Shown: positions 15,336-23,902 of the stretch, piece after piece | How the letters are laid out: every line of letters begins with the position of its first letter | Numbering within the stretch: the first letter of the stretch is position 1 | From: Candidatus Caenarcanales bacterium | GTDB taxonomy: Bacteria > Cyanobacteriota > Vampirovibrionia > LMEP-6097 | Length of the DNA: 25,303 nt | Direction of reading: 5' to 3' | NCBI GenBank assembly: GCA_022447685.1 | Contig: JAKVAO010000037.1 | Coordinates: 1-25,303, forward strand | Made by a program: the position numbers and the translations under genes | Notes under the pieces: model-generated | Seen by the model: only the letters and a program-made list of their open reading frames with translations | Databases searched by the model: none | What the model was told of the DNA's origin: nothing

Positions 15336-15365
15336 TTGACACAAAGATGAGCAAATATGTAGAAT
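15336..15365 (+). promoter_or_regulatory. Promoter of the response regulator gene
   Basis: A perfect -35 TTGACA (15336-15341) is followed after 18 bases by the -10 TAGAAT (15360-15365). Transcription should begin near 15372, leaving a leader of about nine bases with no Shine-Dalgarno sequence before the ATG at 15381. This is the best two-part promoter in the window. Confidence 0.7.
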
Positions 15366-15380
15366 CATTAGTGACCAATC

Positions 15381-16100
15381 ATGACCTCAAGCTCCCAGAA
15401 AGATCCCAAGTTCACTAAGGTTTTAGTTGTTGAAGACGAGCCTCAGATTTTAAGGCTAATAGAGCTTGAACTCAAATACGAAGGCTATGATGTAATCACT
15501 TGCACCGATGGTAAAGAAGCTCTTTCTCTTGTTCGTGAGCATAATCCTGATTTGATTTTGCTTGACTGTATGTTGCCTGGTCTCAGCGGCGAAGAAGTCT
15601 GTGTCAAGCTTAGAGATGAAGGCTTTGATCAACCTATTATATTTATTACCGCTAAAGACGGTATAGATGACAAAGTTAAATGCCTTGATAGTGGTGCTGA
15701 TGACTATTTAGCTAAGCCTTTTGTCGCTGAAGAATTACTTGCCAGAATTAGAGCTATATTTAGAAGGAAAGCTCCAGGGCAGAGTTCTATACTTATCTAT
15801 GGTGACCTTTGGTTGGATCAACTGAGTCGCTCGGCTAAAAGAAAAGAAGAAGATTTGTCTCTTAGAACCAAAGAATTCTCTTTACTTAGGATTTTCATGA
15901 TGCACCCAGAAGAGTATTTAACTCGTGAATTTTTGTTTAATAAGGTTTGGGGTTATGACTTTATCGGTGAAAGTAATGTTATCGAAGTTTATATTAGATA
16001 TCTTCGTTCCAAGTTGATGGAGAAGAGGCACGGCAAGCTTATTCACACTAAGCGCGGTTCTGGCTATATGCTTAAACAGCCTGTTAAGGCTGTGATTTAG
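15381..16100 (+). CDS. OmpR/PhoB-family response regulator (orphan)
   Basis: A 239-residue two-domain response regulator. The receiver domain (13-125) has the acidic pair E18/D19, the phosphoacceptor D62 in LILLDCMLPG, T90, and K112 in LAKPF, so phosphorylation is expected. The winged-helix DNA-binding domain (about 140-232) shows the usual LSLRTKEFSLLRIFM, LTREFLFNKVWGYDF and VEVYIRYLRSKL-type segments and ends GSGYML. No sensor kinase gene is beside it. Overall it resembles the cyanobacterial RpaA/RpaB and PhoB-like regulators, but I cannot assign one. Its 3' end overlaps the convergent unknown gene by 17 bases. The target genes are unknown. Confidence 0.93.
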   Translation: MTSSSQKDPKFTKVLVVEDEPQILRLIELELKYEGYDVITCTDGKEALSLVREHNPDLILLDCMLPGLSGEEVCVKLRDEGFDQPIIFITAKDGIDDKVKCLDSGADDYLAKPFVAEELLARIRAIFRRKAPGQSSILIYGDLWLDQLSRSAKRKEEDLSLRTKEFSLLRIFMMHPEEYLTREFLFNKVWGYDFIGESNVIEVYIRYLRSKLMEKRHGKLIHTKRGSGYMLKQPVKAVI

Positions 16101-17313
16101 TTTGAGGTTTTATTGCCTCAAGCTTTTCAGTGAGAAGGTTTAGAAAGTCTTTTTCTGGATTTTGTTTTTGCCAGTCTTCTAGATTTTTAGAGAATTCATA
16201 ATATTTAGTAATACCTAAATCTTCAATGGATTTTTTATCCTCACTTACTTGAACGTAGTTCAAGAAGAAGTAAGTATCTAGTGGTGGGTATTTATCTGTT
16301 ATTTCTCCGATACTTGAATTACTCTCTTTAGCTTTTTGTGCAATGTTACCACTTGCTTTAGTTAGTATTTTTGTTGCTACATAAAGTGCGTAAGCTTTAA
16401 TATTATTGATCTCTGTATCACTTAAAATTTCACTTTCTGTGATCATATCAATTTTATATTTTTCATCATCAGGTAGTGAATTAAACTTATCTAAGACATT
16501 TTTAAAAGATGGGCATTTTGATAAATCAAATTCATTTCTGTCGTTTCCTATTTCAAGTAATGCAAAAAGATATCTTAGCTCATACTCTTCTAAGTCATTT
16601 AATGGGCTTTTATTATCAAAGTTTTTTACGTTCATGTATCTATTTGATTCTTGTTCTGGTTCATCACTAATCAGGTTGTAAGCATGACTGGTTCCTAAAA
16701 TTTCATCTTCTTTCTCCCCTAGCTTCTCGTCAATGTTTTCTAACTTTTCTACAAGATTGTATATATTTGATAATTTTAATTCTTCTTCCAATGCAATTAT
16801 AAAACATTTCAGTAAAACCTTTTCTCGATTAAATTTGAGGCGATACATTTCTATTTTTAGAGCATCATTTGAGTTATCAAAAAATGCATATACTCTTCCT
16901 GGACTAAGATCATTTTTCATTAATTGGGAGAAAGTTGTATCAAAAACTAATTGTTGATTTTCTCCTCTTATGGAGGCTGGAAAGCCGGTGATTTCATGAA
17001 AGTAGTCATGAACTTTTAAGGAATCAGAGCTAGAGCTAAAATATTCATTACTTTCTTGATTATTTATAAATAGAGGGTGAGTGGCTGACGGGGAGGGGGA
17101 AAGAGTAAAGGGTTGGGCTGGGTTTTCATATCGATTATTAACCTTGTGAAGGCGTAAAAGTATTTCTTCTTCCCTTACTGGCTTTGAAAGATCTGGGTTG
17201 CCATATTTTTCAATGAACTTATCAACTATTTTTGGATATTCTTGATTGAGATCTCTTTCTCTCATTTGGGTAGCAGCTTCCGAAAATTTCATTTTTGTAC
17301 TAGCATTAACCAT
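16084..17313 (-). CDS. Unknown 409-residue acidic helical protein
   Basis: I do not recognise this protein. It has no signal peptide, no membrane segment and no known motif that I can see. The first 45 residues look helical and charged, residues 65-95 are Pro/Ser/Asn-rich and probably disordered, and the rest is predicted mostly helical and rich in Glu, Asp, Lys and Asn, with a stretch EKLENIDEKLGEKEDEI (187-203) that could be a coiled coil. Its composition is like that of the 647-residue unknown and the decayed gene at 8468-9018. The ATG at 17313 is only three bases after a TATATT -10-like hexamer (17317-17322), too close for a transcript starting there; the in-frame ATG at 17292 is a good alternative start. 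Confidence 0.75.
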   Translation of the reverse strand: MVNASTKMKFSEAATQMRERDLNQEYPKIVDKFIEKYGNPDLSKPVREEEILLRLHKVNNRYENPAQPFTLSPSPSATHPLFINNQESNEYFSSSSDSLKVHDYFHEITGFPASIRGENQQLVFDTTFSQLMKNDLSPGRVYAFFDNSNDALKIEMYRLKFNREKVLLKCFIIALEEELKLSNIYNLVEKLENIDEKLGEKEDEILGTSHAYNLISDEPEQESNRYMNVKNFDNKSPLNDLEEYELRYLFALLEIGNDRNEFDLSKCPSFKNVLDKFNSLPDDEKYKIDMITESEILSDTEINNIKAYALYVATKILTKASGNIAQKAKESNSSIGEITDKYPPLDTYFFLNYVQVSEDKKSIEDLGITKYYEFSKNLEDWQKQNPEKDFLNLLTEKLEAIKPQTKSQP

Positions 17314-17407
17314 AACAATATAGATCGTAGCACGGGCTTAAGATAATACGTGTTTGATTGATGATATAAGTCAACTTACAAAAAATAAAATCCTTATTAG
17401 CTAACCT

Positions 17408-17419
17408 ATTTCCGGAAAT
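17408..17419. repeat. Perfect 12-bp palindrome upstream of a small gene
   Basis: ATTTCCGGAAAT is a perfect palindrome ending seven bases before the ATG at 17427. It could be a regulator-binding site; its inner GGAA might also serve as a weak ribosome binding site. No partner copy was found in the window. Confidence 0.5.
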
Positions 17420-17426
17420 TACTTTG

Positions 17427-17648
17427 ATGAATTATCTTTCTAATGATGGCGGCGGCTGGAATGGAATTCACTCTAAGGATTCTTCTGGTGACGGTGCTAA
17501 TGGTTCAGGTGACCTAGTTATACCTCTTGGCTTTGAGTTACAGACGACTATTAGTGATATGAAGATTATTAATAATGAATCGGTCGAATTTACTATTACT
17601 CTCCCACTGAGTGTAATGCAGGAGATTATGGAGAAAGCCCGGCATTAA
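17427..17648 (+). CDS. Small hypothetical protein
   Basis: A 73-residue protein of unknown function. The first 30 residues are rich in Gly, Ser, Asn and Asp and probably flexible; from LVIPLGFELQTT onward it looks structured, with a beta-strand-like SVEFTITLPLSV and a final helix MQEIMEKARH. That tail is a plausible strand-helix unit. I chose ATG 17427 over the TTG directly before it. A 12-bp palindrome lies just upstream. The stop codon overlaps the convergent gpmI stop by four bases. It could be a false call, but the orderly C-terminus and the tight fit between neighbours favour a real gene. Confidence 0.55.
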   Translation: MNYLSNDGGGWNGIHSKDSSGDGANGSGDLVIPLGFELQTTISDMKIINNESVEFTITLPLSVMQEIMEKARH

Positions 17649-19225
17649 ACACTAGCTTCTTGCTTAACTAGAAGACTTTCACAAGTCATTTCACTTGGTT
17701 TTTCAAGATTAATTAAATCTAAAATAGTAGGAGCAATGTTCTTAAGAGCGCTGCTCTCTTCATTTTTAAGCTTATGATTTTTATCTAAAACTATGAAAGG
17801 AACTTTGTTAGTACTATGTGCAGTTCTAGTAGTGCCATCGCCATCATACATTTGATCAGCGTTACCGTGATCAGCCGTGATTAATAGTTTATATTCATTC
17901 TCTTCACTAGCTTTTACTATTTTAGCTAGTTGATTGTCAACTTCTTCTAAAGCTTTAAGCACAGCATTCCAATTCCCTGTATGTCCTACCATATCTGGAT
18001 TTGCAATGTTACAAATGATAAGCTTATAGTCTTTGTCTTTATTAGCCATAGCTTTAAGTAAGCCATCTGTAACTTCTGCTACACTCATTTCTGGCTTAAG
18101 ATCATAAGTTGCAACTTTAGGACTAGGAACTAAAAGCCTATCTTCATTCGGGAAAGGATCTTTTCTCTTAGATGTCTTAGCATTAATGAAGAACGTCACG
18201 TGTGGATACTTTTCAGTTTCTGCAACTCTGAACTGATTGAAACCTTTCTTTGAAATCCATTCCCCTAGACCATTTGCAAATTCTTGCTTAGGTAAACTAT
18301 TTGCATCAAATGCTATCGGTAAATCTAAATCAGAGCTATATTCAGTAAAACACACGTAATGTAAGTCTGGCTTTGATTTTTGTAACTCTTCGAAGCGAGT
18401 AGAAATTTGGATAGCTCTATCCGGTCTGAAGTTGAAGAATATCACTGAGTCTTTCTCTTCGATTAAACCATTTTCATTTACTAGTGTAACTTCTACGAAT
18501 TCATCGGAGTCTCCTACTACTTTATCTGGGTTCTTAGCTGCGTAGTCGTAGTAGTTCTTGATAGCTTCTGAAGCAGATTTGGCTTTAAAAGGGCTAAAAT
18601 CTTTTAGTTCCTTAACTGGTGTTTTGAGAACAGTGTTGAAATATTTATCTATTCTTTCCCAGTTTTTATCACGGTCCATAGCCCAGTAGCGACCAGACAC
18701 AGTTGCAATCTGAATAACTGATTCAAGTCTTGCCATTAGCTTTTCAGCAACTTTAGGTGGGTCGTCACGTCCATCGCTGATGGCTTGAAGATATACTTGA
18801 GATTTATCTAAACCTTTTCTCTCAGCGAGTTCTATAAGTCCATTAAGGTGTCCAATATGAGAGTGAACATCTCCTTCTGAGATTAAACCCATAAAATGTA
18901 ACTTGGAATTATTTTTCTTTGCATGTTCTACAGCATTTATTAATACTTGGTTCTCGAAGAATTCACCTGTTTTTACCATGTCTGAAATCTGAGTGAGTTT
19001 CTGTTTAATCGGTCTACCTAATCCAATATTTTCGTGACCCACTTCAGAGTTACCCATGATTCCTTCAGGTAGACCTACGTGAGTGCTACTAGCATTCAAA
19101 AGAGTATTAGGGTATTTCTCTATAAGAGAATCAAAACATGGAGTATTTGCAGCTTTGATAGCATTGCCTTTCTCTTCTTCTGAGTAACCCCAGCCATCTA
19201 AAATTAATAATAATGCTTTATCCAT
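17645..19225 (-). CDS. gpmI: 2,3-bisphosphoglycerate-independent phosphoglycerate mutase
   Basis: This 526-residue enzyme interconverts 3- and 2-phosphoglycerate in glycolysis using two Mn ions and a phosphoserine intermediate. LILDGWG (8-13) gives the first metal Asp (D10), GNSEVGHENIGLGR (59-71) holds the catalytic S60, and SDGRDDPP is in the phosphotransferase insert domain; TADHGNADQM near 448 supplies further metal ligands, followed by a HS motif. Length and order of motifs are those of the cofactor-independent family, so it is not GpmA. It is transcribed in the same direction as the M28 peptidase and mrdA but has its own extended -10, directly before the start codon. Confidence 0.96.
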   Translation of the reverse strand: MDKALLLILDGWGYSEEEKGNAIKAANTPCFDSLIEKYPNTLLNASSTHVGLPEGIMGNSEVGHENIGLGRPIKQKLTQISDMVKTGEFFENQVLINAVEHAKKNNSKLHFMGLISEGDVHSHIGHLNGLIELAERKGLDKSQVYLQAISDGRDDPPKVAEKLMARLESVIQIATVSGRYWAMDRDKNWERIDKYFNTVLKTPVKELKDFSPFKAKSASEAIKNYYDYAAKNPDKVVGDSDEFVEVTLVNENGLIEEKDSVIFFNFRPDRAIQISTRFEELQKSKPDLHYVCFTEYSSDLDLPIAFDANSLPKQEFANGLGEWISKKGFNQFRVAETEKYPHVTFFINAKTSKRKDPFPNEDRLLVPSPKVATYDLKPEMSVAEVTDGLLKAMANKDKDYKLIICNIANPDMVGHTGNWNAVLKALEEVDNQLAKIVKASEENEYKLLITADHGNADQMYDGDGTTRTAHSTNKVPFIVLDKNHKLKNEESSALKNIAPTILDLINLEKPSEMTCESLLVKQEASV

Positions 19226-19234
19226 GCAGCTTAT

Positions 19235-19243
19235 ATTATAGCA
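19235..19243 (-). promoter_or_regulatory. Extended -10 of gpmI
   Basis: TGCTATAAT, a perfect extended -10 on the minus strand, predicts a start near 19228, three bases before the ATG at 19225. There is no ribosome binding site, so gpmI is one of the clearest leaderless candidates in the window. Confidence 0.6.
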
Positions 19244-19265
19244 AGCTTGCTTTAGGCTGAGTCTT

Positions 19266-20675
19266 TTAAAGTGACTCCTTCATGTAAGCATAAATTCCTT
19301 TGATCACTTCAGCCATTTTTTCATAATCGAGCTTTTCTGGATCATCACCGCCTACATGATAATGTTTATTTCTATTAAAAGAAGTATCTGTCACCATTAC
19401 TGCTCTGATACCTTGATCCCAATATGGTTTATGATCTGAAAGACCAAGCTCTGGCAATAACTTCTCAGAAAACGCAAGCCATTCAGCAGGCAAGCTAGTA
19501 TTTTTTTCAACATTTTTTTTTATGGATCGTGCGAGCTTTATGGAGCCTGGGAATAAGTTTCCTACTACACCTATGAAGTTTCCTTTTTTAGGGTAAAACC
19601 TTTCTAAGAATTTAGCTGGATATTTCTGGGAGTTTGGTTCATCGCTGTAATAGCCCAGCATTTCATATATAATAGCTTCTGCCTTAGCACCTGACTCTTT
19701 GAGCTTTTTAGCGTGAAATTGACTGCCCATGCCATTTATATTGAAATAGGGGGCTTCTTCATTAGCGTAGGTGACACATTCTACTCTAATGTTTTTTGCA
19801 GCTAAGCTTTCTATTAATTTTTTGTCACTACTAAGATACTTTGCTGTTGTTAAGACCCCTGCAACCGCACTTGCATTGTCGTCTGCCCCTCTATTGAACT
19901 GAGGAAGCTTGATTAGATCTTCAAGTCTATTAATTTCCTGTTGAATTTCAGGCTTATAAACTTCTTTTGCTTTGAGATTTTGCTCAATATTTTCTTTTAA
20001 AGCTTCTCTTAGTTTAGGGTCAATGGCTAAAAGTTCATTGGATCTCTTGAGGTCGTATTGTTCTTTCTCTGGATTTAGACCTGGATTGTTTTTTAGGTGA
20101 TATTCACGTATGAAAAGCTTGCTTTCATTGAAGGCTTTAGTTACTGCTGATGAATCTGTATCATAGTGCCCACCTATGACTACGACTTTTGCGTCAGCTT
20201 TCTTGGAGCCGAAGCTAACTAAAATATTCTCCGCAGATTCAGGAATTACTTCATGGAAGAGATTTTCAAATTTAATTAGGTGCTTTGGAAGCTCATGGAA
20301 AGGATTTAGTATTCTTTCTTTATCTAAGTTGAATTTCTGATGTTTTAAAGTCCCAAAATCTACAGAAGCACTAGAGTTATTTTTATGAAAACCAAGCTCT
20401 CTAAATTTACTGTCGATATAATCTGCGGTTTTCCTCATTGAATCTTTATCTAAGCTATATCTAGGATTATTACTTAAAGTGAATACTATATCTTTCATAT
20501 ATTCTGGGTAAGGGCTATTTTCAAGATTAGATATCTTTTGTATTGACTCTGAGGAATTAGAGCTTGTTACTTTATTTTCTGTTTCAGTTTTAGCGATTGG
20601 AGAATTATTCGTGTTGCTTTGAGCTAATTTATTAGGCTGTTTTTCAATATGTGACTCTAATTTGAAATCACCCAT
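19266..20675 (-). CDS. M28-family zinc peptidase with large helical insertion
   Basis: A 469-residue M28 (aminopeptidase-like) metallopeptidase. GGHYDT (168-173) gives H170 and catalytic D172, GADDNASAVAG (263-273) the bridging Asp, NEEAPYF (305-311) the catalytic and metal Glu pair, YEML (337-340) a further acidic residue, and HYHVGGDDPEKLDY (438-451) the last His. So both zinc sites look complete. The odd part is the 85 or so residues between the first and second ligands (about 176-260), a Lys/Glu-rich helical stretch where the family usually has about ten. There is no signal peptide; the first 55 residues are polar and disordered-looking. Most M28 enzymes are exported, so its location is open. 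A TGCTATAAT promoter and a weak GGAAAAGG ribosome binding site precede it. Confidence 0.88.
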   Translation of the reverse strand: MGDFKLESHIEKQPNKLAQSNTNNSPIAKTETENKVTSSNSSESIQKISNLENSPYPEYMKDIVFTLSNNPRYSLDKDSMRKTADYIDSKFRELGFHKNNSSASVDFGTLKHQKFNLDKERILNPFHELPKHLIKFENLFHEVIPESAENILVSFGSKKADAKVVVIGGHYDTDSSAVTKAFNESKLFIREYHLKNNPGLNPEKEQYDLKRSNELLAIDPKLREALKENIEQNLKAKEVYKPEIQQEINRLEDLIKLPQFNRGADDNASAVAGVLTTAKYLSSDKKLIESLAAKNIRVECVTYANEEAPYFNINGMGSQFHAKKLKESGAKAEAIIYEMLGYYSDEPNSQKYPAKFLERFYPKKGNFIGVVGNLFPGSIKLARSIKKNVEKNTSLPAEWLAFSEKLLPELGLSDHKPYWDQGIRAVMVTDTSFNRNKHYHVGGDDPEKLDYEKMAEVIKGIYAYMKESL

Positions 20676-20719
20676 AATGCCTTTTCCAAAATTTAAACTT
20701 GGAGAATAAGTTGTATTAC

Positions 20720-20728
20720 ATTATAGCA
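20720..20728 (-). promoter_or_regulatory. Extended -10 of the M28 peptidase gene
   Basis: TGCTATAAT on the minus strand lies just after the mrdA stop codon and predicts a start near 20713, giving a leader of about 38 bases. A purine-rich GGAAAAGG at 20680-20687 precedes the ATG. The core is identical to that of gpmI. Confidence 0.55.
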
Positions 20729-20736
20729 TTTTATCT

Positions 20737-22494
20737 CTAAGACTTAGCGTCAACTGGATGGTATTTCTCAAAATACTTTTGAAATATCTGCTTAGCAACA
20801 GGCGCGCATATACTTCCACCGTGCCCAGCTCCTTCACCAAATATCGCGACAGCAATCTCTGGATCCTCATAAGGTGCAAAAGCAACAAACCAAGCATGGG
20901 TTGAATGTTTATAGCCAGCAACCTCTGCTGAACCTGTTTTACCTGCGATTTTAATTTTATCGTATGGTCTATTCATGTTGGCAGCTCCTCCAGTACCTCG
21001 TTTTACACAGCGTCTTAATCCTTCGTGGACTACATCGTAACTGGATTCAGAGAATTCTTTGTTGTGATAATCAAAATCTTCTTTACTTGGATCTTTGATG
21101 ATGTGAAGTTTAGGAACATCGCCTCTGTTTGCAATTCCTGAAATCATTCTAGCTGCCTGTAATGGTGTTACCATTAGGTAACTCTGTCCTATTGATAGAT
21201 GCAGAGTATTTCCTGGAAACCAAGGTTGTTTCAAATGTTTTTTCTTCCAATTAGGGTCAGGAACTATACCACTACTTTCATCATTGATTTCTATACCTGT
21301 TTTTGAGCCAAGTCCAAAGCTGCGTCCTGATTTCGCTAACCATTCTGGTTTCATTAATTTAGCTATTTGGTAGAAGTAAGTATTTCTTGACCAGGCAAGA
21401 GCTTCTTTAATATCCATGAAGTCTTCTTTACCAGTCCAGTCTCCGAAACGAAAGCCGCCGAAATTTACTGAGCCACTTACAAATAACTGTTTGTTTGGGC
21501 TTATAACTTTTCTCTCCAAAGCTGTAAGTGCTGTTATTGGTTTCCAGATACTGCCTGGTGTGAAACCTGAACCTGCTCGGTTAAGGAAAGCTTTTACTTG
21601 ATTGAGTTCTTGGTAAATTGAGTAAGGTATACCTTCGGCAAAAAGATTCGGGTTGTAACTTGGTTTGCTGACTAAAGCTAAGATCTCTCCATTCTTAGGA
21701 TTAACGACTACTGCTGCTCCATGAGTGTCACCTAAGGCATCGTATGCTACTTTTTGTATATCTATGTCTATAGTTAGTTCTATATCAGAGCCTTTCACAG
21801 CTTCGTTTCTTAATTCTTTTTGGTTGCTTCTACTCGCGAAGGATTTACCGTATCTATCCACAAATATTCTTTTTTCACCATCGATGCCACGAAGGGTTTG
21901 ATCATAATATTTCTCTAATGCACTTTTACCGATTTGGTCTCTTAATTTAACTTTTTTGGCTGCTTTAGAGTACTGTGATAGCTCTCTATCATTGACTTCG
22001 CCAACGTAACCTATGATGTGAGAAGGGATGGGACCATATGGGTAGTATCTAAGTGGCTGACTTTCGACATCGATGCCAGGTAATAAGTGTTCATTTTCGA
22101 AAATCTTTAGGGCTTCACTCACTTCAATATTGTTTGCAATGGTTACTGGTAAAGGTAATCTAGGATTAGCAGTATTAAGCAGCTTGAAGATTTCTTCTTC
22201 AGGTTTTTCTGTGAGTATCGATAATCTTTTGGCAAGCTGTGGCTTATCTTTGACTTTTGCAATTATCTGTGGGTAAGCGATTAATTTTAGTACTAGTTTA
22301 CTAGTTGCGAGAATTTCACCATTTCTATCATAGATTATGCCTCTAGGGGCTCTTAGGGTTGAGGCTTTGGATGAGTTGTTTTTGGCAAGTATTTTATATT
22401 TTTCATGTTCTACAACCTGCATTTGAAAAAGTCTTAATGCTAGCACTGCAAAAAGACCTATACAAACAAAAATTAAGGTATAAAAACGACTCAA
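20737..22494 (-). CDS. mrdA: Penicillin-binding protein 2 (elongasome transpeptidase)
   Basis: A class B penicillin-binding protein, the transpeptidase that cross-links peptidoglycan with RodA during cell elongation. A single membrane anchor FYTLIFVCIGLFAVLALRLF is near the start, followed by the family's LRAPRGIIYDRNG-type R-G segment and the dimerisation domain. The transpeptidase motifs are SIWK with the nucleophile Ser, SRN (in WSRNTYFY), and KTGSA; counting from the longest possible start (22557) they lie near residues 336, 395 and 540. I chose the TTG at 22494 because the longer start would overlap rarA and its promoter, and a TATACT -10 lies right before it; this start is uncertain. 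rodA is not nearby. The protein ends soon after the KTGSA region, as in the elongation-type family. Confidence 0.92.
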   Translation of the reverse strand: MSRFYTLIFVCIGLFAVLALRLFQMQVVEHEKYKILAKNNSSKASTLRAPRGIIYDRNGEILATSKLVLKLIAYPQIIAKVKDKPQLAKRLSILTEKPEEEIFKLLNTANPRLPLPVTIANNIEVSEALKIFENEHLLPGIDVESQPLRYYPYGPIPSHIIGYVGEVNDRELSQYSKAAKKVKLRDQIGKSALEKYYDQTLRGIDGEKRIFVDRYGKSFASRSNQKELRNEAVKGSDIELTIDIDIQKVAYDALGDTHGAAVVVNPKNGEILALVSKPSYNPNLFAEGIPYSIYQELNQVKAFLNRAGSGFTPGSIWKPITALTALERKVISPNKQLFVSGSVNFGGFRFGDWTGKEDFMDIKEALAWSRNTYFYQIAKLMKPEWLAKSGRSFGLGSKTGIEINDESSGIVPDPNWKKKHLKQPWFPGNTLHLSIGQSYLMVTPLQAARMISGIANRGDVPKLHIIKDPSKEDFDYHNKEFSESSYDVVHEGLRRCVKRGTGGAANMNRPYDKIKIAGKTGSAEVAGYKHSTHAWFVAFAPYEDPEIAVAIFGEGAGHGGSICAPVAKQIFQKYFEKYHPVDAKS

Positions 22495-22498
22495 CCCA

Positions 22499-22524
22499 AT
22501 ATACAGTATATACTTAGCTATACT
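22499..22524. promoter_or_regulatory. Divergent mrdA/rarA promoter region with palindrome
   Basis: ATATACAGTATAT (22499-22511) is a 13-bp palindrome around one central base. Its right half contains the minus-strand TATACT -10 for mrdA (22505-22510). The plus-strand TATACT at 22519-22524 should serve rarA, giving an 18-base leader without a Shine-Dalgarno sequence. A protein bound to the palindrome would cover the mrdA promoter. Confidence 0.4.
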
Positions 22525-22548
22525 ATTACTCAATAGGCTAATTTCAAG

Positions 22549-23781
22549 ATGCAGCAATTAAATTTATTTCAAGATAATCCGGGGAATAAACCTCTTGCAG
22601 AAGAGTATAGACCTAAGTCTTTTGATGATTTGTTGGGCTCAATCAAGAAGAATGCAAGTTTCAGAAATTGGTTTAGCACAGCAAATTCTTCCTTGAAAAT
22701 CCCCTCTGTTTTGTTTTGGGGTCCTCCAGGCGTTGGCAAAACCACTATTGCTGAACTTTTCGCTAGAAAATCACAAAGAGAGTTCATTAAACTTCAGGCT
22801 TTTAACTCTGGTGTGAAAGATATACGTGAGAGTATTAACTTACTTCAGAAGCAACATAAGCCAGGTATTCTCTTCGTTGATGAGCTTCACAGTTTTAGTA
22901 AAAATCAACAAGACTCTCTTTTGAACGCTATTGAGCAAGGCAAGATTATATTTATTGGTGCAACTACAGAGAATCCAGCAATTTCAGTCAATAAGGCACT
23001 TCTAAGTAGAGTGCTGAAATTCGAACTCAAAATGCATAGCTTCGAGGATATGAGAGCATTGGTCGAGAGAGTGGCGAATTCAGAGAATTTTAGTATAGAT
23101 AATCAAGCCAAAGAGTTTTTAATTAAAGCCTCTCGTGGTGATGCGCGTATGTTACTTAATAATTTAGAGGCTTGCCTTCTTGCTTTTCCAGAGTCTAAAG
23201 ATGGAGCTAATATTTCATTAGAAGTTTGTGAGGAATTAGTTGAAAGGAAAATATTTTCAGGTGATCCTGATGCTTATTATTCCTGTGTCTCAGCTTTGCA
23301 AAAATCCATGAGAGGTTCTGATCCAGATGCTTCTATTTATTGGCTTGCAAGGCTGCTAAATGGCGGAGCTGATTTGAAGGCTGTAGCTAGAAGAGTTTTG
23401 GTCACAGCTAGTGAAGATGTTGGTTTGGCTGATAATAATGCATTGCTTATTGCTGAAGCTGCTTATAGGTCAGCTTTAGAGCTTGGCATGCCTGAGGCGA
23501 GGATTCCACTTGCTCAAGCGGTGATTTATATCACAAATGCTCCTAAGTCTAACTCTTCTTATAAAGCCATCAACATGGCGATGAAAGATTGTAATTCCTT
23601 CCCTGAATTTGAAGTACCAATGCACTTAAAGCCTATCAATTATGCATGCCCTGCCAAGTCAGATAACCAAAAAGAAAATCCGATTACTAAATATAAATAT
23701 CCGCATGATTATCCTAATTCTCAGGTTGAGCAGGACTATCTACCTCAGGAGCTTAAGGGTAGAAAGTATTTCAATAATTAG
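22549..23781 (+). CDS. rarA: Replication-associated recombination protein A
   Basis: A 410-residue AAA+ ATPase of the RarA/MgsA/WRNIP1 family, which acts at stalled replication forks and is related to clamp loaders. Walker A is GPPGVGKTT (58-66), Walker B LFVDELH (108-114), sensor 1 IGATTEN (136-142), followed by the family's VNKALLSR arginine-finger segment (148-154). The C-terminal part has GGADLKAVARR, SEDVGLAD and the P-AQAVIYI-x-x-APKSN motif that defines the family. Residues 3-7 read QLNLF, close to the QL[SD]LF beta-clamp-binding consensus. The length is slightly short of the usual 430-450. The stop codon forms part of the target duplication of a 120-bp repeat element. Confidence 0.95.
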   Translation: MQQLNLFQDNPGNKPLAEEYRPKSFDDLLGSIKKNASFRNWFSTANSSLKIPSVLFWGPPGVGKTTIAELFARKSQREFIKLQAFNSGVKDIRESINLLQKQHKPGILFVDELHSFSKNQQDSLLNAIEQGKIIFIGATTENPAISVNKALLSRVLKFELKMHSFEDMRALVERVANSENFSIDNQAKEFLIKASRGDARMLLNNLEACLLAFPESKDGANISLEVCEELVERKIFSGDPDAYYSCVSALQKSMRGSDPDASIYWLARLLNGGADLKAVARRVLVTASEDVGLADNNALLIAEAAYRSALELGMPEARIPLAQAVIYITNAPKSNSSYKAINMAMKDCNSFPEFEVPMHLKPINYACPAKSDNQKENPITKYKYPHDYPNSQVEQDYLPQELKGRKYFNN

Positions 23782-23782
23782 C

Positions 23783-23902
23783 GAGACCGCTGCATAACTC
23801 CAACTTCTGCGTTACTCTCGTCTTCAAAATGCTCATGTAATTCCATTACACTGCGCTTTTTCATCCTCGAAAGCCTTGAATTTGAAGTTATGTAGCGGTC
23901 TC
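23783..23902. mobile_element. MITE-like element with 25-bp terminal inverted repeats
   Basis: The 120-bp element has ends 23783-23807 and 23878-23902 that match in 22 of 25 positions as inverted repeats. The outer 17 bases begin GAGACCGCT and differ at one site. TTAGC is directly repeated on both sides (23778-23782 and 23903-23907), as expected of a target-site duplication. It carries no gene, so it would depend on a transposase elsewhere; the GAGACC ends resemble those of some IS5/IS4-type elements. It entered exactly at the rarA stop codon, which the TTAGC still provides. It now lies between rarA and the mlaF promoter, and its RNA could fold into a long stem and affect rarA mRNA ends. Confidence 0.8.

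Noticed and set aside
15381..16100. Assigning the response regulator as RpaA or RpaB
   Set aside because: The domains fit many OmpR-family members and no kinase or other neighbour decides between them.
20721..20921. A 66-codon minus-strand frame in the mrdA 3' end
   Set aside because: It lies inside the well-supported mrdA reading frame and has no homology I recognise.
22499..22511. LexA/SOS box before rarA
   Set aside because: The palindrome only loosely resembles an SOS box and is centred on the mrdA promoter, so a named operator is not justified.
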